DNA from: JAEZBP01 sp963832725
GTDB lineage: Bacteria > Myxococcota_A > Polyangia > Polyangiales > Sandaracinaceae
DNA: 64,000 nt
Direction of reading: 5' to 3'
Assembly (NCBI GenBank): GCA_963832725.1
Contig: CAWHVG010000003.1
Span: 124,001-188,000, forward strand
Shown: in pieces, positions 61,101 to 64,000 of the stretch
How positions within the stretch are numbered: the stretch's first letter is position 1
How the letters are laid out: each line of letters starts with the position of its first letter
The notes under the pieces: generated by a model
What the model was told of the DNA's origin: nothing
The model's database searches: none
What the model saw: the letters and a program-made list of their open reading frames with translations, nothing else
Position numbers and translations under genes: made by a program

Positions 61101-61210
61101 AGCGCGCCCGCCGGCAACATCGCCGGCGCGGAAGCCGGCGCTCACACCGGCGCCGCCGTTCGCGCCGGCGCGCTCATCGGCCGCGTGCGGTGACCGATCC
61201 GGGATTCTGA
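58161..61210 (+). CDS. Ser/Thr protein-kinase-like (pseudokinase) membrane protein with PEGA-like domain, broken as read
   Basis: The first 270 residues have the bacterial Ser/Thr kinase fold (LHAAGVVHGDVEPSN, YAPPEQVRGK, DVYSAAAILFGLLTGRLPHRG) but lack key residues: Met38 replaces the VAIK Lys, Glu131 the catalytic-loop Lys, and GFG (Gly150) the DFG Asp. A long Pro/Lys- then Glu/Ser-rich linker leads to a membrane helix (VWGVGGVAAAALVVLGVVIA) and an outer PEGA-like domain (VTLTLIGVPEGAAVTVDGEP). The frame is interrupted by GAATC for GATC at 58893-58897, an extra C at 59101-59104, and TAG at 60284-60286 where TCG is expected. Corrected length is about 1015 residues. GTG 58161 is the start. 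Confidence 0.75.
60061..60285 (+). repeat. 18-bp tandem repeats (SSSGEA)
   Basis: About 12 copies of GGCGAGGCGTCGTCGTCT/C and close variants, encoding SSSGEA hexapeptides (two copies have Trp for the middle Ser), in the linker of the pseudokinase gene. The array ends at the in-frame TAG. Copy changes keep the frame. Confidence 0.88.
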
Positions 61211-61376
61211 GCGCTCGCCCGTCGCCGACTCCGGGACGACACCGAGCCGCTGCGAAATGCCAGGCTTCACCGCCCCGCGGCCCGGCCTCGCCGCTTCGTT
61301 CTCACAGAGGCGCCTCGTCGCGACGGGTCCATCGGGCAGGGTCGCGGCAGGTCCATCGGTCCGCGTCGTCGCGGCC

Positions 61377-63035
61377 TCAGCTCTTTTTTCGGCGCCGTCG
61401 CCCGAGCCACATCGCCCAGGTCGTGTGCAGGGCGCCCCAGCCGAGCGCCGCGGCGACGAAGAGCCCGCCCAGCCAGTAGGACTCACCGCCGAATAGGATG
61501 CCGCTGGCGATCAGAAGGCCCCCGACGACCAACCCGCTGTAGACGCGCCGGCCCAGCACGTCGACGCTGATGGGCAGCATCGGTTCGCGCGTGCGCACCT
61601 CGAGCCGACCCTTGCGCAGATCGTCGAGCACCTCCTGCGTCTGGATCGGGAGATCGGTGGCGGCGGCGCTGATCCGCGTCAGGGTGCGCATCAGATCCTG
61701 CGCCATGCGCTCGGGCTGGTAGCGCGTCCACATCAGCCGCATGAAGTACGGCTTCATCTCGGCGAAGGCGTCGAGCTCCGGGTAAATCTCCTTGCCCACG
61801 CCCTCGATGGTCATCAGCGCCTTGCCCACCAAGAGGAAGTCGGGCGGGATCTCGAGCCCGTACTTGGTGGCGCCCCCGACGAGATCCTGAATGAGCCTCG
61901 AGACCTCGATCTCGCCCAGCTGCTTTCCGAGATAGCGGTCGGCGAGCATCGCGACCTCGGCCTCGTAGGCGCTCCGGTCGATCTTCCGCGTCGGCGTGCC
62001 GATCGCGTAGAGCGCGTCGGCGATGCCGCGGTAGTCCTCTTGGACGGCCGCGATCATCAGGTCGATCGTCTTCTCGCGCATGTGCGGCGTGAGCCGTCCG
62101 ACCAGGCCCAGATCGATGACGCCGAGCACCGGCGTCTCGGCGGCGCCCATGATGATGAAATTCCCGGGGTGGGGGTCGGCGTGGAAGAAGCCGTCCTCGA
62201 ACACCGCCTGGATGATCAAGCCCAGGGTCGCCTTGCAGATCTGCTCGCCGCTGAACCCGTGATCGATGGCGGAGTAGATCTTCTGCCCATCGAAGAACTC
62301 GAGGGTCAGCACGCGCTTGGCCGACGCCTGGCGGTGAATGAAAGGAAAGCGGATCTGCTGGTTGCCCTCGAAGTTCTTCGCGAACTTCGCGGCGTGGTCG
62401 GCCTCGAGGTTGAAGTCCAGCTCCGCGCTGATCGCCCGATCGAACTCGCTGACGAGCTTCACCGGCTGATACGTGCGCGACTCCGGGATCGAGCGTTCGA
62501 CGGCCTTGGCCAGCCAGTAGAGCAGATCGATGTCGCGTTCGATGACGTCCTTGATGTTCGGGCGCTGAACCTTGACCACGACGTCCTTCACGCCCTCGGG
62601 CGTCTCCAGCGTCGCCCGGTGGACCTGGCCGATCGACGCCGACGCGAGCGGCGTGGAATCGAAGGACGCGAAGACCTCCTCGATGGGCGCGCCGAGCTCG
62701 CCTTGCACCTGCGCGCGCACCTCGTCGAACGCGATCGGAGGGACGTCGTCCTGGAGCTTCTTGAGCTCGACGATGATGTCCGTCGGGATCAGGTCCGGGC
62801 GGGTCGAGAGGATCTGCCCCAGCTTGATGAACGAGGGGCCCAGATCCGTCACGACGAGACGGATCCGCGTGGCGGTGGAGACCTTGCTGGCCTCGTTCTC
62901 GGCCTTGGCCTTGCCCTGCACCAGCGAGCCGAGGCCGGTGCGCTGCACGACCTCTCCGAAGCCGTGGCGGATCAGGACCTGGACGATCTGGCGGAGGCGG
63001 CCGAGGTCGCGGACCGTGTCGAGTAGCGATGCCAT
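61377..63035 (-). CDS. ubiB: UbiB/ABC1-family atypical kinase
   Basis: A 552-residue member of the UbiB/ADCK family, required for ubiquinone synthesis or lipid homeostasis in other bacteria. It has the family's LGPSFIKLGQILSTRPDLIP (KxGQ), the Ala-rich loop PLASASIGQVHRA, ISAELDFNLEADH, FFHADPHPGN and VIDLGLVGRL (DFG-like). Two membrane helices lie at the C-terminus (GLVVGGLLIASGILFGG and LGGLFVAAALGWGAL), then RRRRKKS. No other quinone gene is near. ATG at 63035. Confidence 0.92.
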   Translation of the reverse strand: MASLLDTVRDLGRLRQIVQVLIRHGFGEVVQRTGLGSLVQGKAKAENEASKVSTATRIRLVVTDLGPSFIKLGQILSTRPDLIPTDIIVELKKLQDDVPPIAFDEVRAQVQGELGAPIEEVFASFDSTPLASASIGQVHRATLETPEGVKDVVVKVQRPNIKDVIERDIDLLYWLAKAVERSIPESRTYQPVKLVSEFDRAISAELDFNLEADHAAKFAKNFEGNQQIRFPFIHRQASAKRVLTLEFFDGQKIYSAIDHGFSGEQICKATLGLIIQAVFEDGFFHADPHPGNFIIMGAAETPVLGVIDLGLVGRLTPHMREKTIDLMIAAVQEDYRGIADALYAIGTPTRKIDRSAYEAEVAMLADRYLGKQLGEIEVSRLIQDLVGGATKYGLEIPPDFLLVGKALMTIEGVGKEIYPELDAFAEMKPYFMRLMWTRYQPERMAQDLMRTLTRISAAATDLPIQTQEVLDDLRKGRLEVRTREPMLPISVDVLGRRVYSGLVVGGLLIASGILFGGESYWLGGLFVAAALGWGALHTTWAMWLGRRRRKKS

Positions 63036-63122
63036 GCGAGGGCCGGAGGATACTTCAGCGCTCCGGCCTAGGCGATCGGCCAGCGTCGTCGGCGCGCGTT
63101 CGCGCGCGCCGAGACGGGACGA

Positions 63123-64000
63123 CTATTCGCAGCTCGCGGCCACCCGGAAGGTGCGGGTGGTGTCGTTGAAGCGGCCGGGCACGGCGTTGCCCTCGGCGTC
63201 GACCAGCGACAGCTCGATGGTGTGCTCGAGCTCCGGCAGGTTCTCGAACCAATGCGGCGCCCACTCGGTGATGTCGCCCTCGAGCCCGCCGTGATCGAGG
63301 ACGTAGTGCACGCGGTTGCCGTTCTCGGCCAGCTCGGTGTTGGTCAGGTAGAAGTCGAGCAGCACGCGCTGGCCCGCCGTGTAGCAGCCCTTCGGGCGGC
63401 TGTAGGTCAAGAGCGGCGCCTCGGGATCGAAGTCGAAGCCCTCCGTCGCGTGGCCGACGCTGAAGACGGTCATGGCGAAGGCGTGCGGCGTCTTCACCGA
63501 CTCGTGCTGCTGGCGGCTCGGGAAGACGCGCACCACGTGGGTGCCCTCCGCCAGCGCGTGGCCGAGGTTCTCCTGCACGAGCTGGGTGAGGTTCAACGGC
63601 GAGGAGACGTCGCGGATGGCCATGTAGGGCTCGTTGTCCACGATCACGTGGACGTGCTTGCCGGGCGCGTCGCCGAGCTCCCAGTCGCGGAGCTGCAGGC
63701 GCAGCATGACGTCCCCGCTGCGGATGACCTGGTTCATGCGGGGCGCGACGATCCGGAGCGTCGGGTTGCTGCCCTCGATCGGCGTGCGCTCGGCGGCCAC
63801 GACCCGGATGGGCGCTGCCGGCGGCTCCTCGGCCTCGTTGCCCGCCGTCTCGGTCGCGTCGCCCTCGACCTCCGGCAGTCCCATGTCGTCCGCCGAGCGG
63901 TCCACGATCGAGGGATCCGGCATCTCCGGCTGCTGGTCGGTGCCACCGCAGCCGGCGAGAAGGGAGCAACACGAAAGGAAGGTGATGAGAGTGGTCGAGC
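63123..64000 (-). CDS. Lipoprotein, cut by the window edge
   Basis: The gene runs off the right end. The visible N-terminal part, TLITFLSCCSLLAGCGGTD, is a lipoprotein signal with lipobox LLAGC; the start codon lies beyond 64000. The mature part is an acidic linker followed by beta-rich segments (TLRIVAPRMNQVIRSGDVMLRLQLRDWELG, KHVHVIVDNEPY, THVVRVFPSRQQHESVK) of a kind seen in secreted proteins that mention no enzyme motif. At least 291 residues. Function unknown. Its gene lies 87 bases upstream of ubiB on the same strand. Confidence 0.72.
   Translation of the reverse strand, partial: STTLITFLSCCSLLAGCGGTDQQPEMPDPSIVDRSADDMGLPEVEGDATETAGNEAEEPPAAPIRVVAAERTPIEGSNPTLRIVAPRMNQVIRSGDVMLRLQLRDWELGDAPGKHVHVIVDNEPYMAIRDVSSPLNLTQLVQENLGHALAEGTHVVRVFPSRQQHESVKTPHAFAMTVFSVGHATEGFDFDPEAPLLTYSRPKGCYTAGQRVLLDFYLTNTELAENGNRVHYVLDHGGLEGDITEWAPHWFENLPELEHTIELSLVDAEGNAVPGRFNDTTRTFRVAASCE

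Overview
The window is very GC-rich, gene-dense chromosomal DNA from a Gram-negative bacterium that looks like a myxobacterium or close relative (Myxococcota, perhaps Sandaracinus/Polyangiales-like). The grounds are a C-terminal MYXO-CTERM sorting tail on a secreted M15 peptidase, a FrzS-like pseudo-receiver/coiled-coil protein, several PilZ proteins, lipoproteins rich in Asp-Ala-Gly, and a protein-kinase-like membrane protein with a PEGA-like domain. The assignment is inferred from gene content only.

Layout. 1-541: end of rplM and rpsI. 668-5230: argC, a group II intron inserted at the start codon of a metallophosphoesterase gene, and a PilZ protein. 5288-11056 (minus): PilZ protein, an ArnT/PMT-type membrane glycosyltransferase, an M23 peptidase and threonine ammonia-lyase. 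11165-17919: tRNA-Val, then the translation cluster infC-rpmI-rplT-pheS-pheT followed by ihfA and a MerR regulator; infC appears to use an AUC start. 17994-21394: tRNA-Pro, surE-apt, tRNA-Arg, a small unknown gene, enolase. 21450-24622: a receiver-like unknown, a biotin-carboxylase-like protein that has lost its catalytic residues, ybeY and an HU-type protein. 24835-29358: envelope proteins (a TonB-like anchored unknown, an L,D-transpeptidase lipoprotein, a small secreted protein, a YbjN-like protein). 29578-38347: the classic rimP-nusA-ylxR-infB-ylxP-rbfA-nrnA-truB cluster. 38542-46241: Cys-rich lipoprotein, tRNA-Cys, a cyclopropane-synthase-type methyltransferase, aconitase, lysine 2,3-aminomutase, sulfotransferase. 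46382-51203: M15 peptidase and a tightly overlapping minus-strand operon (rlmI, HAD phosphatase, anchored unknown, methyltransferase). 51300-55117: tatA with a 13-bp minisatellite behind it, a helical unknown, a PhaR-like regulator, and an ECF sigma/anti-sigma pair. 55251-64000: the FrzS-like protein, a pseudokinase, a UbiB-type kinase and a lipoprotein cut by the window edge.

The strongest unexpected signal concerns sequence integrity. Seven otherwise normal genes plus the intron maturase carry single-base frameshifts, and nine of these lesions have one form: a GATC in the expected frame reads GAATC or GATTC. They hit genes that must work (rpsI, aconitase twice). I read them as a systematic consensus error tied to GATC, possibly adenine methylation, rather than as real mutations. 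Genes are therefore annotated at their corrected full extent, with the lesion stated.

The most interesting biology is a set of degenerate signalling and enzyme homologues: a biotin carboxylase without its metal and bicarbonate ligands, a receiver domain without its phospho-acceptor carrying 26 consecutive 11-residue coiled-coil repeats, and a Ser/Thr kinase fold lacking the VAIK Lys and DFG Asp. Other points are the minisatellite that copies the end of tatA and a TonB-like anchor fused to an unknown periplasmic domain.
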